Positions 43,387 to 54,396 of a stretch of DNA of 64,000 nucleotides are shown here, one piece after another (the first letter of the stretch is position 1; the number at the start of each line of letters is the position of its first letter). The notes under the pieces were generated by a model that searched no databases, was not told the origin of the DNA, and saw only the letters and a list, made by a program, of their open reading frames with translations. Position numbers and translations under genes: made by a program. The stretch spans positions 45,045,160 through 45,109,159 of the forward strand of contig CAXKWD010000009.1 of assembly GCA_964059195.1 (NCBI GenBank). The letters are read 5' to 3'. The DNA is from Ectobius pallidus. Its lineage: Eukaryota > Arthropoda > Insecta > Blattodea > Ectobiidae.

Positions 43387-43690
43387 ATACTCTTCAATCT
43401 AGTATGTGTCACATCATCACCTTGCAAGTCAGGGTGTGTTTCTACAGATGCTTGAGCAGATCTTTGTAATGTCATTAAAACAATTCTAACCTTGTCTTTG
43501 TCTCTCAATCCTCCTAATCCAGATGCTGTGTCTACTGGTCGAAAGAAACTTTGAATGGAACCACTTCTTGTAACATTCTAAGCAGCAACCGAGTTTATGA
43601 TGGGTAGGTCTTTCACTACTACTCTTATAGCTTTTGGTACCTGTGCTCCTGCTTGAGCTGCAGCCTATGCTTCTTGATTATTAGGCATTT
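43387..43690 (-). pseudogene. gag: RE-F gag, N-terminal fragment
   Basis: ATG at 43688-43690 (MPNNQEA then stop), and capsid codons with GSIQSFFRPVDTASGLGGL and VETHPDLQGDDVTHTRLKS ending at the LTR. Two in-frame stops. Homologous to RE-A gag 10430-10700. Confidence 0.8.
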
Positions 43691-43726
43691 TGACTAATTG
43701 TAAATTCAAATTTCTATATGTTTTAG

Positions 43727-43909
43727 CTTGCTGACAACACCATAGTTGAGGTGATAATATTTCAACAGTGCGGACATACCGAATGGAGAGTGTTTGTCGG
43801 TCGAATACACAACTCAGGGATTAGAATACTGAGCAATATTGCGGTTCAGTACTACTGTTGTCCTGCAGCTGCAGATTGCCAGATTATAAGCAGAGTGTGT
43901 TTGAATTAA
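43727..43909 (+). CDS. Antisense gene exon 2, RE-F version, open
   Basis: Acceptor TTTCTATATGTTTTAG| at 43726, then 18 nt to V-E-V, QQCGHTEWRVFVGR, AVQYYCCPAAADC and stop at 43907-43909. Sixty codons without interruption and without ATG. The central block W/R-R-V-F-V-G-R and V-Q-Y-Y-x2-P-A-A are shared with RE-G. Shorter at the C-terminus than RE-D or RE-G. Confidence 0.65.
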   Translation, partial: LADNTIVEVIIFQQCGHTEWRVFVGRIHNSGIRILSNIAVQYYCCPAAADCQIISRVCLN

Positions 43910-44127
43910 TATTTTTGTAACATCTTATGTGTTTTTGTGCTTGATACTCTTCTATTTTCCTAAACACTGTCCTCGAAATAATAAATTGGTGCCAAATCAG
44001 TTCTTTCAATTTCTAAAATATTGTATTTGGCACCAAGATAAATTATCTCTTAACTAATTGAACTTCTAATTCAAAATGCACTACTATTCCTCTCCTGTTC
44101 TCATATCTATATAACTTGTATGAAGGA

Positions 44128-44337
44128 TATTAATACAAGTAAGAATCAGCTTGAAAAATTTTATGTCATAACCGGGATTTGAACACGGATCTTCAGCTTA
44201 ACGCGCTGATGCTCTACCATTGAGCTACCATGACAACATGCCAGTACAACATCAAATTCCTCAACTGATAGCTGATTCTTACTTGTATTAATATCCCAGA
44301 CATGGATTTAATGTCTATTTCCTTTCCCTCCACTTAA
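44128..44337 (-). mobile_element. tRNA-derived SINE-like element in RE-F ORF0
   Basis: 12-bp duplication TTGTATGAAGGA at 44116-44127 and 44338-44349. An inverted repeat (ATTAATACAAGTAAGAATCAGC) is present on both flanks of a tRNA-like core; it is cited here only as 44129-44150 and 44270-44294. The core is at 44164-44234 (minus). Confidence 0.78.
44164..44234 (-). tRNA. tRNA-like sequence (anticodon loop GCGTTAA), probably pseudogene
   Basis: Cloverleaf with 7-bp acceptor GTCATGG/TTATGAC (two G-U pairs), T8 and A9, a D arm, anticodon stem TCAGC/GCTGA and a T arm with one mismatch. Position 33 is C instead of T and the putative anticodon would be GTT. It lies inside a mobile element, so it is probably not a functional tRNA. 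Confidence 0.5.
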
Positions 44338-44899
44338 TTGTATGAAGGAGCTGCAAAATTGTGCGGTTTTCCTTCAAATGCAATCTCAATATGCATATGA
44401 TCACTCAATGATCTAAATTTGTGTTCATGCTCAGCAGCTAAGTCTGGATTAATTTTTGTATATTTCTAAAAAATCTCTCAACTGTATCTCTAGCATAGGC
44501 ATTGGTTCCTTCAAATGCTTGGGGGTGATTTACACTAAAACATGTACTTCCAGTTCAGTAAAAGTTTTTACAAAAGGATTCTTTCGACAACAACACAAGA
44601 AAGACATTTATGCACTACCATGCCTCGACAGGCGATAGAAGGGTAAGCATGCTATGAGCTGAAGGTCCTACAACTAAAGCCCTGCCAAGAACAGACAAAG
44701 TTTTACCAAACAAACAATAACAAAACTTTAATGAATTTAAATATTAATAACTACAGGCACATAAAATAATAATTTACATAAATTGAATGTCTTTGCCATA
44801 CTTTCTGATGTGTTCAATATTACTTTTCTGATTAAACAGTATTATATAATATAAATCTTTAAACATAAACCTCATATTATTCTTAGTATCCCGTCATAT

Positions 44900-45948
44900 T
44901 ACAATTACAATTACAATTAGGGCCTACAATTACAATTTATTGTTCCAAATTACACGAAAAATACATAAAGTTGATACACCACCCGAAGAAGCAGAGCTTG
45001 TGTTCAGGGGTGGTTCAGTTCAATATATTAGAAAAACTTATACTATACTATGATTTTTGAACTCCCTCAGTGTAGTCCCAACCCAAAGATCTGAACGAGG
45101 GACTATTTTACCCCCTGAAAATTTTACACTGACAGGATCCATAAATCAAGCAAGCATTCTTTTTGATGCCTTCTTGAATGTTGGATTGGAAATTAATGCA
45201 GAAAAAACTAAGTACATGGTCATGAAACGTCAAAGTAATGCATTACAAAATATCAGAATAGCCTGTAAATCATTCAAACAAGTGGAGAAATCCAAATATC
45301 TGGGAGCAATAATTACAGAGACAAATAATATTATGGTAGAAGTTAAGTGTCGACTAAAATCTGTTGCTTGTTATTATGCAGTTCAAGAACTCTTATCTTC
45401 TCGTCTTCTGTCCAGAAATCTAAAAATAAAAATTTATAAGACTATTATCCTGCTGGTTGTATGATATGGATGTGAGACGTGGTCGCTTACTCTTCGGGAA
45501 GAACATAATCTGAGAGTGTTCCAAAACAGGGTGCTTAGAAAATATTTCGGCCTAAAAAAGATGAAAATGGGGACTGGAGAAAACTGCATAACGATGAGCT
45601 TCATAATCAGTACTTTTCACCGGCTATAGTAAGGATAATTCAGTCACGGAGGGGGAAATGGGCTGACATGTTGCATGTGGAGGAAAGATGTATTTCATAA
45701 GTATTGATTGGGAGACCCGAAGGAAAAAGACCACTTGGATGACCTAGACGAAGGTGGGAGGACAATATTAGGATAGATTTAAGGGAAGTAGGATTTGCGA
45801 TGAATGGTTGGATGGAGTTAATGCACAATATGGTTGAACGGCAGGCTCAGGTAAGCACGGCAATAAACCTTCAGGTTCCATAAAATAGATAATATTCCTT
45901 TAGCTTGCTGAGGAATTGTCTACTGCCATTGAGTAAGTAAGTAATGCT
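44900..45948 (+). mobile_element. RTE-like LINE, 5'-truncated, decayed
   Basis: Duplication GTCATAT at 44893-44899 and 45949-45955. Plus-strand RT C-terminus: INAEKTKYMVM, KYLGAIITE, RLLSRNLKIKIYKT, CETWSLTLREEH, then in other frames GRPEGKRPLGRPRRRW. A (TAAG)n-type tail sits at about 45932-45945. A low-complexity ACAATT run is at the 5' side. Stops and shifts after 45464. Confidence 0.82.
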
Positions 45949-46506
45949 GTCATATATCAGATTGGCAGTTGCTGTGACAAAATGTGTTAAGAAAGCAATA
46001 TTACGATTTGGTTTTAATACATGATGAGGCTGAGTCCCTCCAACTGTACAGTAGTCCAACCCTTGATGATAAGGATCACAATCACTCCATGCCAGTCAAC
46101 TATACCTACATCTCTACTTTAACAAATCCAAGTAATGAAGGGCGTCTGCCACATCGGGTAAAACTTTTTATACTACATACAAGATAAATCCTATCATTCC
46201 ATCTTCCATTTCCTAAGGTATTATCTGGCATCGGTGTTGGTTATAAATCATATTTGCCGCTGCCATTCTGAATTATGATTGGAGATGAACTATTATGTCC
46301 ATAATAGGAAGAGCACAAACTACATCACAAATCTGGCAATGAAACAAGCTAACACGAAGCTATGGTTTACCTTCCTATGCAAGTCTTGCAGCAAATGTGC
46401 AGAATCCTGAATATTACTTAAAATTAATAGAATATTAAATACATCATATTACAATAACTAGAATAATTCATATAGTCGGGGTTCAATGCAGGATGATGCG
46501 CTAGAG

Positions 46507-46683
46507 CAGGGCTATCCAACTGCAAGTGCCCCAAGGGCCGCTTTTATCTGCGAAGACATATTTCACCGAGTATTTCACTTAAAAAGGCTTTAGAAGTGGT
46601 GCATTAATGTAAGAATTGTGCATATTTCATATTTGAGGGTAATTTATACATGTGGCCCGTGGGTCTCATGTTGAACAGCCCTG
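46507..46683. mobile_element. hAT-type MITE
   Basis: CAGGGCTATCC...AACAGCCCTG with 8-bp flanks CGCTAGAG / GGCTAGAG (seven of eight). 177 bases, with GGCCCGTGGG near the end as in many hAT MITEs. No coding. Confidence 0.75.
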
Positions 46684-46821
46684 GGCTAGAGAATCACAAG
46701 GCCTCACAGCACAGTGACACAGGCAATAAATTCTCAAATAATTTATGTATATTGCTATATATACACATGATAGTATATAAAACACAATTATTCCTATGAA
46801 CACACTATTATCATGATCCAT
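46666..46821 (-). CDS. Small membrane ORF in RE-G leader
   Basis: ATG at 46819-46821 (MDHDNSVFIGIIV) followed by a hydrophobic helix with YIAIY. It remains open into the adjoining LTR to 46666. It corresponds to the 28-codon ORF of RE-A (MDWEKLIIG...YAVYF). An upstream in-frame ATG exists at 46881 but the family start is the MD- one. Confidence 0.42.
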   Translation of the reverse strand: MDHDNSVFIGIIVFYILSCVYIAIYINYLRIYCLCHCAVRPCDSLAQGCST

Positions 46822-46945
46822 TGTCTTGAAACATGAATTTAAATTACACGTAAATTCTACACCCGTTTGGCTTAAGTTCATTTCCTTTTGGAACTAACTA
46901 TGTCTAGTCTGACTAATAGTTAATCCCTAAATTGCAGCCACCAAT

Positions 46946-48423
46946 TGGTGTGCCTCAACATGGAGTAGAAGGGTAGCAGTGGCAGCTCGTGGCCGGAAAA
47001 TCAGGTGAAGAGAAAAAAATGCCACATGCTTATGTTAATAACGGAATTCACCTATGTCTTGTAAACCAAAACAATCCTTCGGCAGCCCTTTAACGCTACA
47101 AACTTGTCGGTGATATCATCATAGAATGGCTGCTTTTCTTCTAGCTGCAGTAGAATTTCTTTCTGAATTCAAATATTCACTAAACAAGATAGGCTACTTG
47201 TCAGGTTAGTTAGTAACTGGCAACATTTTTTATTCTTCATTTAGTAGGCCTACGTCGTGATCTGACAGCTGGCACAATGATGATTTGATTTTAAACAATG
47301 CGGGTAAGAATGTAGTTATTATTTATAAAATCTGATACATTTATTCATGGAATACTCTTAATAAAGCCCACTCGAGATTATGAGTCTCATGAGATAAATT
47401 CGATCCTGCTTCTCTGCCACGAATTTATCTATGTTTATCATAATTATTATTCTCCAAATCAGATTATTCAGAATATTCCATTCATGCGATGGGGACTTGG
47501 TATTGACTAATAATCTTTAGCAATCGACCAATGACTGTTTATCTTATAAGTTAATATGCTTGCGAGGGTCGGAAAGATGCAATTTTACCTGATAAACTTC
47601 AGCTCGTTACTGGATATTTCAAGGCATTAATGTGCAGTGATTAATATGTTCCATGTCGTATGATTACCTATGAAAAAATATGCATTGTAGGAATGAAACG
47701 TCATGATCCACGTTCTCTTCGGAGTATAAACTGGCAAATGGACTGGGATTAGAAGAACAATACAGTGTAATTATATTTGTAGTGTTCAAAGTATTAACAT
47801 CAAGGCTGTGATGGATAATATGTGTGCTTTATGAACCCTGTATTCAAGTGCAAACGTGCCCACCTGTTTCTCCGAGCTGACAGTGTGAGACTGTGAGGTA
47901 CTGGCGAAGGAAATGCTTGAACAAGAGGGACAGCTTCGTGGGTAGTCTGTTCGCGTCAGTATGGGGATGTGGGATAAGCGAGAAAACTGCCGCTTGCCAT
48001 CCTTAGTGGATCCTTAGCCAATTTTAGTGGAACAGACTACCCAAGCATCTGGGGAGGTGAATACTTGTTCAGCTTCAATGCTAGCAGGACTTGGGCGCGC
48101 ACTGCCTCCTAGCGTTGACACCAGTCGTGGCGGGAAATTCAAAATTGTAGAAATACATTATGGTAAAAACAAACATTTGTGATATGGAAAATAAACTTTA
48201 AAATTTACGTATTGTAAAGGAAAAATACTGGTGAAGTGCTACTTCACTTACTTCCCCTGAATAGCCGCCATTGAAGGGTAGGTGCACTATGATTGGGAAG
48301 GACCACATCTACTTCTATAAAGGACAGACAAAATATTTTAATAATGACTTTAATTATATAAAAATGAATGTCTGATATAATTACAATTCTTTCAAATAAA
48401 ATAAAATAAAATAATTATTTACA
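46946..48423 (-). repeat. RE-G LTR start, split by a hAT element
   Basis: 46946-46976 and 48282-48423 are the first ~170 bases of the RE-A family LTR (CATGGAGTAGAAGGGTAG, then GTGCACTATGA, TACTTCTATAAAGGACAGAC). A leader with TGACTAATAG and a primer-like GCAGCCACCA lies directly to the left. The remaining LTR is missing beyond the Tigger insertion. Confidence 0.7.
46977..48273. mobile_element. hAT element, non-autonomous (1.3 kb)
   Basis: Ends CAGTGGCAGCTCGTGG and (inverted) CAATGGCGGCTATTCA, with the 8-bp duplication AAGGGTAG at 46969-46976 and 48274-48281. No long frame. Confidence 0.85.
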
Positions 48424-50030
48424 GTACAGTCGCGATAATCCGAGCCTTGATAATACAAGTTTCTGTGCAATCCAAGATGCAAAAAAACAGAAAATTTAAA
48501 AAATCCATGTATAAAGGCTTAAGGAGAATTTTTTTTTTAATAAAGTACCTTTATGTTTTTTTTTTTTTTTTTTTTTTAATAATGTACCTTTGTCGTTGAC
48601 ATCCTTCCTTAGGGGTAGCACCCCTAAGGAGCTTCCCTAGCTATCCCTGCACTGCAGGAGGCCTTGGCCCGTAATGGGATGTTACAGGCTAATTTTATTT
48701 ATTTATTTATTTATCTTTGACAACATACAAAGGAGGCTCAGGGAAGGTGCAGTTGGAAATGGAAGGTGGGAGGGATGCGGGTTGGCAACGTCCCGTAGGT
48801 CACGTAGGTGGCGATCAGTCATTCAGTGTCATTCTGTCTGCTTGTACTGTTACCAGTTCGGGCTCATTTGTGTTATTCAATGTACAGTGTGTTATTACAG
48901 TAGGCCTACTGTAATTTGAAACTTGATTTTCTTGTTCTTTTTCGTGAGTTATCTTTTGCAGAAACGAGTGGAAAGGCCAAGAGAATATTTGTTTCTATTA
49001 AAGAGAAACTAGAAGCATTGAAGAGAAATGATCAAGGGGATACACTAAAGAAGATTGCAGTTGACTACGGTGTAGGCGAAACAACAGTTGGAGATTGGCA
49101 CAGATACAGAAGCAAAATTGAAAAGTTTTCTTCTGTTGAATGTGTTAACATTTCATTGTCCAACAGAAAATCAATGAAAAAATCTGATTGTGAAAAAAAC
49201 TAATGAAGCACTTTTTCTTTGGTTAAGTCAACAGTGTCAAAAAGGAATTCCTATTTCGGGTCCCAAACTTCAAGAAAAGGCTCTGTTTTTCCGTAATGAG
49301 CTGGAAGAAGGTGAAGAAGATTTCTCTGTGAGTGCAGGATGGTTGGAACGATGGAAAAAACGATACGGTATCAGGCAACTTGTATCTGTAGTGAAAAACT
49401 GTCTGCAGACTCTGAAGTTGTAGAGAAGTTTTGTGAGATTTTTCAAAAGATTATTACAGAAGAAAATCTTATGTTAGATCAGGTGCATAACTGTAATGAA
49501 ACAGGACTAAATTATAAGATGTTGCCTTCTAAGACCCTTGCCTCTAAAGAAGAAAAGGCGGCACCAGGTCTTAAAAAATCAAAAGAGAGGGTAACAGTGC
49601 TTGGTGCAGCAAACACAAGTGGTGATCATCAGTAAAGATACCAAGCCTTGGGCTTTAAAAAACATCACAAAATCTGCATTGACTGTTATTTACACCCATC
49701 AGAAATCAGCGTGGATGGACAAAACCATTTTTAAGAAGTGATTTCTTGAAAAGTTTGTGCCCGAAACAAACAAATATTTGAAGAAAAAAATTGCCTATGA
49801 AAGCGATTTTGACACTAGACAACGCAAGGTGTCACCCTGATGAAGAAAAACTCACTTGTGATGGAATCCGAGCTCTATTTTTGCCACCAAACAGCACTAG
49901 CCTGATACAGCCCATGGACCAAGGCGTATTAGAAATCATGAAAAAAAGTATCGACGTCATTTACTACAGTCTATGCTGCAAGCAACGGGAGGTGAAGTGA
50001 CAGTAAGCAATTTCCTGATTCAGATGTAGC
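48424..50030 (+). mobile_element. Tigger/pogo element, 3' end missing
   Basis: Starts TA|CAGTACAGTCGCGATAATCC, a pogo-type end. The inverted partner is not found to the right. 48530-48715 contains T-rich runs and a non-Tigger insert (AGGGGTAGCACCCCTAAGG hairpin) with an (ATTT)n tail. The transposase follows at 48960-50000. Confidence 0.82.
48958..50000 (+). pseudogene. Tigger transposase, frameshifted
   Basis: CENP-B-type N-terminal HTH (KLEALKRNDQGDTLKKIA, GVGETTVGDWHR), then a Tc5-type HTH (GPKLQEKALFF, VSAGWLERWKKRYGI), then DDE_1 pieces: HNCNETGLNYKMLP (Asp of the usual D-E-T is Asn), [10 protein letters not shown], and [18 protein letters not shown]. At least four frames are needed (48916-49203, 49190-49423, 49339-49635, 49791-50000). 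Cut-and-paste DNA transposase, inactive. Confidence 0.88.
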
Positions 50031-50174
50031 TGAGGATAGTCACAAGGGTGACTGAAACTACGTAAATAGTTAATGGTGAAGTTTAAGTGTGATAAAATAG
50101 CCTTACTAATATATATTATGACTTCACTCTGTTCCTCCCAATATTAGTTTCTACAAGAGAGAAGAGTGTTTTAG

Positions 50175-50414
50175 TATCCCGACAGAACTTTGTTGGAGGT
50201 TAACATTCTCCAAAGATGTGTCTCATGCCAACGAGCAGAGAGAAGAGTGTTTGTGGGAAGAAATATCGATACAGGTGTTCAGAGGGTATCTGACACAGTT
50301 GTACAGTACTACTCCAAACCAGCGGCCTCCAATTGCACAATGATAGTAGCTGGGGTAGAAATAATACTTATTCCTGTGAATTTGATACACCAGATTGTAT
50401 CTAAATATCTATAA
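50175..50414 (+). CDS. Antisense gene exon 2, RE-G version, open
   Basis: Acceptor AGAAGAGTGTTTTAG| at 50174, then 18 nt to L-E-V, QRCVSCQRAERRVFVGRN, VVQYYSKPAASNC, EIILIPVNLIHQIV and KYL. 79 codons, no ATG, stop at 50412-50414. Beginning and middle match RE-F; the end (P-V-x3-IHQ-x3-KY) matches RE-D and RE-E. No gag or ORF0 remains beside it, so it is an isolated fragment that is still open. Confidence 0.68.
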   Translation, partial: YPDRTLLEVNILQRCVSCQRAERRVFVGRNIDTGVQRVSDTVVQYYSKPAASNCTMIVAGVEIILIPVNLIHQIVSKYL

Positions 50415-50750
50415 AAAGTAACTATTGTTAACAGTTTGTATGTTCATGTACTAGTGTGATGGCATCATGATTTTTATGACTGATTTTGTTTAATTTTGTT
50501 TATTGTTTGTTATTAATTGAATTGATTTTTTTTAAATACTGGCTTAATGCAAATATATTAATATTATTCACAAGTCTCCAGTATGTTGCAATAGCGAAAG
50601 AAATTACATGATAAAGCTTTTGTGGTCATTGGATGACCACAAGTAAATCTTGTTATGAGTCAAATATTATTATCAGAGTTTGAACCTCATTGTGTAATAA
50701 TTTCCTGAGTTTGAACTCTGAGCGATGCAAAGCATGCTGATTAATGATGT
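50415..50750. other. No gene seen
   Basis: AT-rich sequence between the RE-G exon and an env scrap. One short inverted repeat (TTGTGGTCATTGGATGACCACAA) lies near 50618-50642. Nothing else supported. Confidence 0.5.
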
Positions 50751-51100
50751 AGGATGATGTTCAGTATATATACCACTAAGGAACCCTTACTAGATGTTCA
50801 GTATTCATCAACAGGTAAACATATAGATAATATATTGCTCCATGTTGTCTTAAACATTTTATTTATTGGAAAATCCAAAGTAGCACATGGAACTTGTAAA
50901 AGATTGGGCTTAACCCCAAAGCTCCCATCTCTATGGATAAGAACCTCTGCTAACACCTGCTGGGTACTGTACCACAGCCTATGAAAATAACTCGTAGATT
51001 GTCAGCCAGCTGAAACTTATTTAACTTGCATACCAAAAAATGATATTACAATATCAGGGACTCTTAATTGTTTTGTTTATGTAGAAACTTTCTCTCTCTT
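50750..51100 (+). pseudogene. env: env fragment on the plus strand
   Basis: DVQYSS, GKSKVAHGTCKR, SLWIRTSANT, then PKNDITISGTLNC and FVYVET. This is the Cys-rich ectodomain segment matching RE-A env residues around DVAHDTCKR, VWIRAPGNT and KDDLTISGTG. The orientation is opposite to all other elements here. Stops at 50983 and later. Confidence 0.7.
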
Positions 51101-51126
51101 ACCTTAATTTTTAGGAAGAAATACTC

Positions 51127-51160
<34 letters not shown>

Positions 51161-51166
51161 TTTATG

Positions 51167-51383
51167 TATAGCGTAGAGCTTTATCACTGGTACTCACTAC
51201 TAAATTGCGGTATTTTGTTTACCTGTTGGAGCGCTTTCAACCGCATGGAGCGGCCATCTTCAGCGGTTGAAAGCGCTCCAACAGGTAAACAAAATACCGC
51301 AATTTAGTAGTGAGTACCAGTGATAAAGCTCTACGCTATACATAAATCATTAAGATTATCGCTACAGAATGGACAAAACTCAA

Positions 51384-51384
<1 letters not shown>
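51167..51384. mobile_element. Palindromic repeat element, copy 2
   Basis: Same ends and tail as 19981-20235 (ATGATTTATG ... ACAAAACTCAAG) but with the centre of one arm shortened. Inserted in an (AAT)n tract, so the duplication cannot be read. Confidence 0.85.
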
Positions 51385-51437
<53 letters not shown>

Positions 51438-51865
51438 TTTTATTGTCATGGAGCAGAGCTATAGACAACGTCATGATGTATATGTGTGTACATAGTTTAC
51501 AATTAAATTAATAATAAAAAAATGTAATAAATATATGCATTAATAAAAGCTTACCCTTACAATATGTACATAAGAAGGGTGAAGTTAAGTAATGATGTAT
51601 ATACTAACACTAAAACCTTCCTTATCCTAGTTAAATTCAGTTACTGTAAAATAGTAAAATTCCTACAATATGTACATGTCAAGGTTAAATGATTAGTAGT
51701 TAATTAAATGGATGGTCAAGTAACCAAAATTAAAACATACATTATCCTAACTAAGTTAAATTACCATAAAAACAATAATATCAACACAGACAACATAAGA
51801 CAATAAAAACTACAATACAGACAGAGTACATGTGATTGTATATGTTACAATATAGCAGTGTTCGT

Positions 51866-53704
51866 TCAGAATTTGTCTTTATCATTAAAAAATTCTTTTA
51901 TTTCATAATACGGTGTGATAATAAACCAGTTATATACAGTCTTTTTAAATCTTGAGAAGGGTAGCTGTGTAAGTTCCAGAGGTAAACTGTTGTATATTTT
52001 TATTCCCATCACATCGAAGCTCATAAGTAATTTGGTAAATCTGTGATAAGGTAAGTAGATGTGCTGCTTGTTCCTAGTATTGTATGAATGAATATCGTGT
52101 CTTTGTTGTACTTCCGTTAAATTATTTTCTTTTATGTAAATGAGCAATGTATATATGTACAGGTTTATTACTGTCATGATTCTTGTTTGAATAAATAGTG
52201 GTTTACAGTGTTCCAATTTATGAGAATTAGTTAATATTCTGATAACCTTTTTCTGTAGCAGAAGAATGTAATTTACATGACTATTACCTCCCCATAGCAA
52301 TATGCCGTAAGAGATTACACTATGGAAAAATGCAAAATAGGCTGTTCTCACATATGTATCAGTAACATGATTTTTTAGGTTTCTTATTAGGTATATAACT
52401 CTAGATAGCCTAGCTGTGATGTAATTAGTATGTGATGTCCAAGATAATTTCTTGTCAATTATGAAACCTAGAAATTTTCCACTATTGTTGTCTTGATTAC
52501 TTTCTGCGGGGATATCCTTAAACTGAATATTAGTTTCTGGGTTTTATTATCATTAAGCAAGAACCCATTGGCCCTAAACCATATGTCTGCCATAGACATT
52601 GTTTCCTCCGCTAACATATGAAGAGTTTGATAGTCAGTGCTAGTAGGCTATTTAGGAATGTTGTATCGTCCGCATATAAAGTTATATGAGTTGGTATGAA
52701 GGACGCTAGATCGTTGATCATTATAATAAATAACAGAGGGCCCAGGACAGATGCCTGGGGTACCCCACGTTTTACGTCCAAAATCTTGGAGCGTTTCTTT
52801 CCTATACATACCACTTGTCTTCGGTTTGTGAGGTAAGATCTAATAATCTTGAGGGCAGTACCATTGATGCCATAATAACTTAGTTTCTTTAGAAGCTGAA
52901 TAGGGTTGACAGTGTTGAACGCTTTACTCAAGTCACATAAGGTAGCTTGGGCTAGATTCTTATTTTCAAAGGTTTGAAGCACCACTTTTACAAGAGAGAC
53001 AACAGCATCTACAGTAGACCTTTCTTTCCTAAAACCAAACTGTGATCCACTAAGTATGTTTGCTTGATCTATATAATCTCTTAGTTGCTCATACATAATA
53101 CGCTCAAGTACTTTTGAAAACACTGGCACCAATGATATAGGACGGTAGTTAGCTGGATTACTATATTCCCCTTTTTTATAGACTGGAGTGACCTTTGTTA
53201 GCTTTAGCTTATCAGGATAGATACCGTCAGTGATGCATTTGTTTATACATAGCGTGAGTGGGTACATTATGCAATCCACTACTTTTTTAAGAAGATTTAT
53301 CGATATATCATAAGCATCAACACTATCAGACGACTTAATACTCCTAACAATTTTTAATATCTGCTTAGGTGTTACTACATGAAAGTCAAAGTTACCATAA
53401 TTGTGCCTTATGTTTAGAGATTCTAATATATCAATGGGCAATATATTAGGCTGTACAATATTACGATTAATTTCTTCCACCGAATTTATGAAGAAATTAT
53501 TCAAGTCCTCAGGTGATATTTCAATATTCTGTCTATTATTACCTTTTGCTATCGAATTGACGCTTTCTTGCATTTGTTATTAGCAGTTTCAATGCAATTA
53601 CTATTGTATTGTTTTTTGGTTTCAACTATGGCGATTTTATATTCTTTTAAAGACCTAGTATAAGATAGTTTTGTATCTTCCGACCTATCGATCTTATATA
53701 ATCT
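51866..53704 (-). pseudogene. LINE ORF2: reverse transcriptase and C-terminus
   Basis: 53573-52611 shows the RT fingers and palm: YRPISLVPVFSKVLE, SQFGFRKERST, LCDLSKAFNTV, GVPQASVLGPLLF, LYADDT. A shift near 52650 and a stop near 52540 lead to 52351-51866, the thumb and C-terminal domain (RTAYFAFFHSVISYGILLWG, YNTRNKQHIYLP). Target-primed reverse transcription enzyme; only two or three lesions. Confidence 0.88.
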
Positions 53705-53788
53705 GTAATATTGCTATATAAGCAATCATGAACCACAGATTATTGTCTCTGTTGGACACTACATGAGAATATTATAGGAGAAAAATTC

Positions 53789-53861
53789 CTCCGGCACTGG
53801 GACTTGAACCCAGGACCTTTGGCTATTCGCGCCAATGCTCTACCAACTGAGCTAAGCCGGA
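53789..53861 (-). tRNA. tRNA-like unit 1 (loop GCGAATA)
   Basis: 73-nt cloverleaf: acceptor TCCGGCT/TGCCGGA with one T-T mismatch, D arm GCTC/GAGC, anticodon stem TTGGC/GCCAA, T arm CTGGG/CCCAG. Anticodon would be GAA (Phe) but position 33 is C, so a decoding role is unlikely. Confidence 0.5.
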
Positions 53862-54102
53862 GCTCAATTCACAGCGCCAGATAGAACCTCTCTCCTATGA
53901 TTAATTGCCCTAATGGTCTACCTCACAGACAGACAAGTTATGTCATATGCAGTACTGTGAGGCACACTAAGTAGTGATTTTTGAGACCGGGCTCCCACTG
54001 TTATTGTACAGTTAACATTCAAGATAGATATATAAGCAATCATGAACCACAGATTATTGTCTCTGTTGGACACTACATGAGAATATTATAGGAGAAAAAT
54101 TC

Positions 54103-54175
54103 CTCCGGCACTGGGACTTGAACCCAGGACCTTTGGCTATTCGCGCCAATGCTCTACCAACTGAGCTAAGCCGGA
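54103..54175 (-). tRNA. tRNA-like unit 2
   Basis: Identical cloverleaf to 53789-53861, 314 bases on. Confidence 0.5.
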
Positions 54176-54396
54176 GCTCAATTCACAGCGCCAGATAGAA
54201 CCTCTCTCCTATGATTAATTGCCCTAATGGTCTACCTCACAGACAGACAAGTTATGTCATATGCAGTACTGTGAGGCACACTAAGTAGTGATTTTTGAGA
54301 CCGGGCTCCCACTGTTATTGTACAGTTAACAGTGAGGTAGACCATTAGGGCAATTAATCATAGGAGAGAGGTTCTATCTGGCGCTGTGAATTGAGC

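Larger units (their letters stand above)
43968..44608 (-). pseudogene. RE-F ORF0, interrupted by a tRNA-SINE
   Basis: ATG at 44606-44608 (MSFLCCCRK, as RE-A) and collinear matches to RE-A ORF0 down to 43968 (ATCTAAATTTGTGTTCATG, AATTGGTGCCAAATCAG). Split at 44128-44337 by a 210-bp element. Confidence 0.75.
44617..46708 (-). repeat. LTR of RE-F (5'), with a LINE and a hAT MITE inside
   Basis: Matches 42507-43386 from CATGCCTCGACAGG onward to GCCTCACA at 46708. It starts only 8 bases from the ORF0 ATG, so leader and primer site were deleted. Insertions: RTE-like LINE 44900-45948 and hAT MITE 46507-46683. Confidence 0.82.

Noticed and set aside
44881..44950. CRISPR-like short repeats (ACAATT runs)
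   Set aside because: Simple sequence at a LINE insertion edge; no spacers, and this is eukaryotic DNA.
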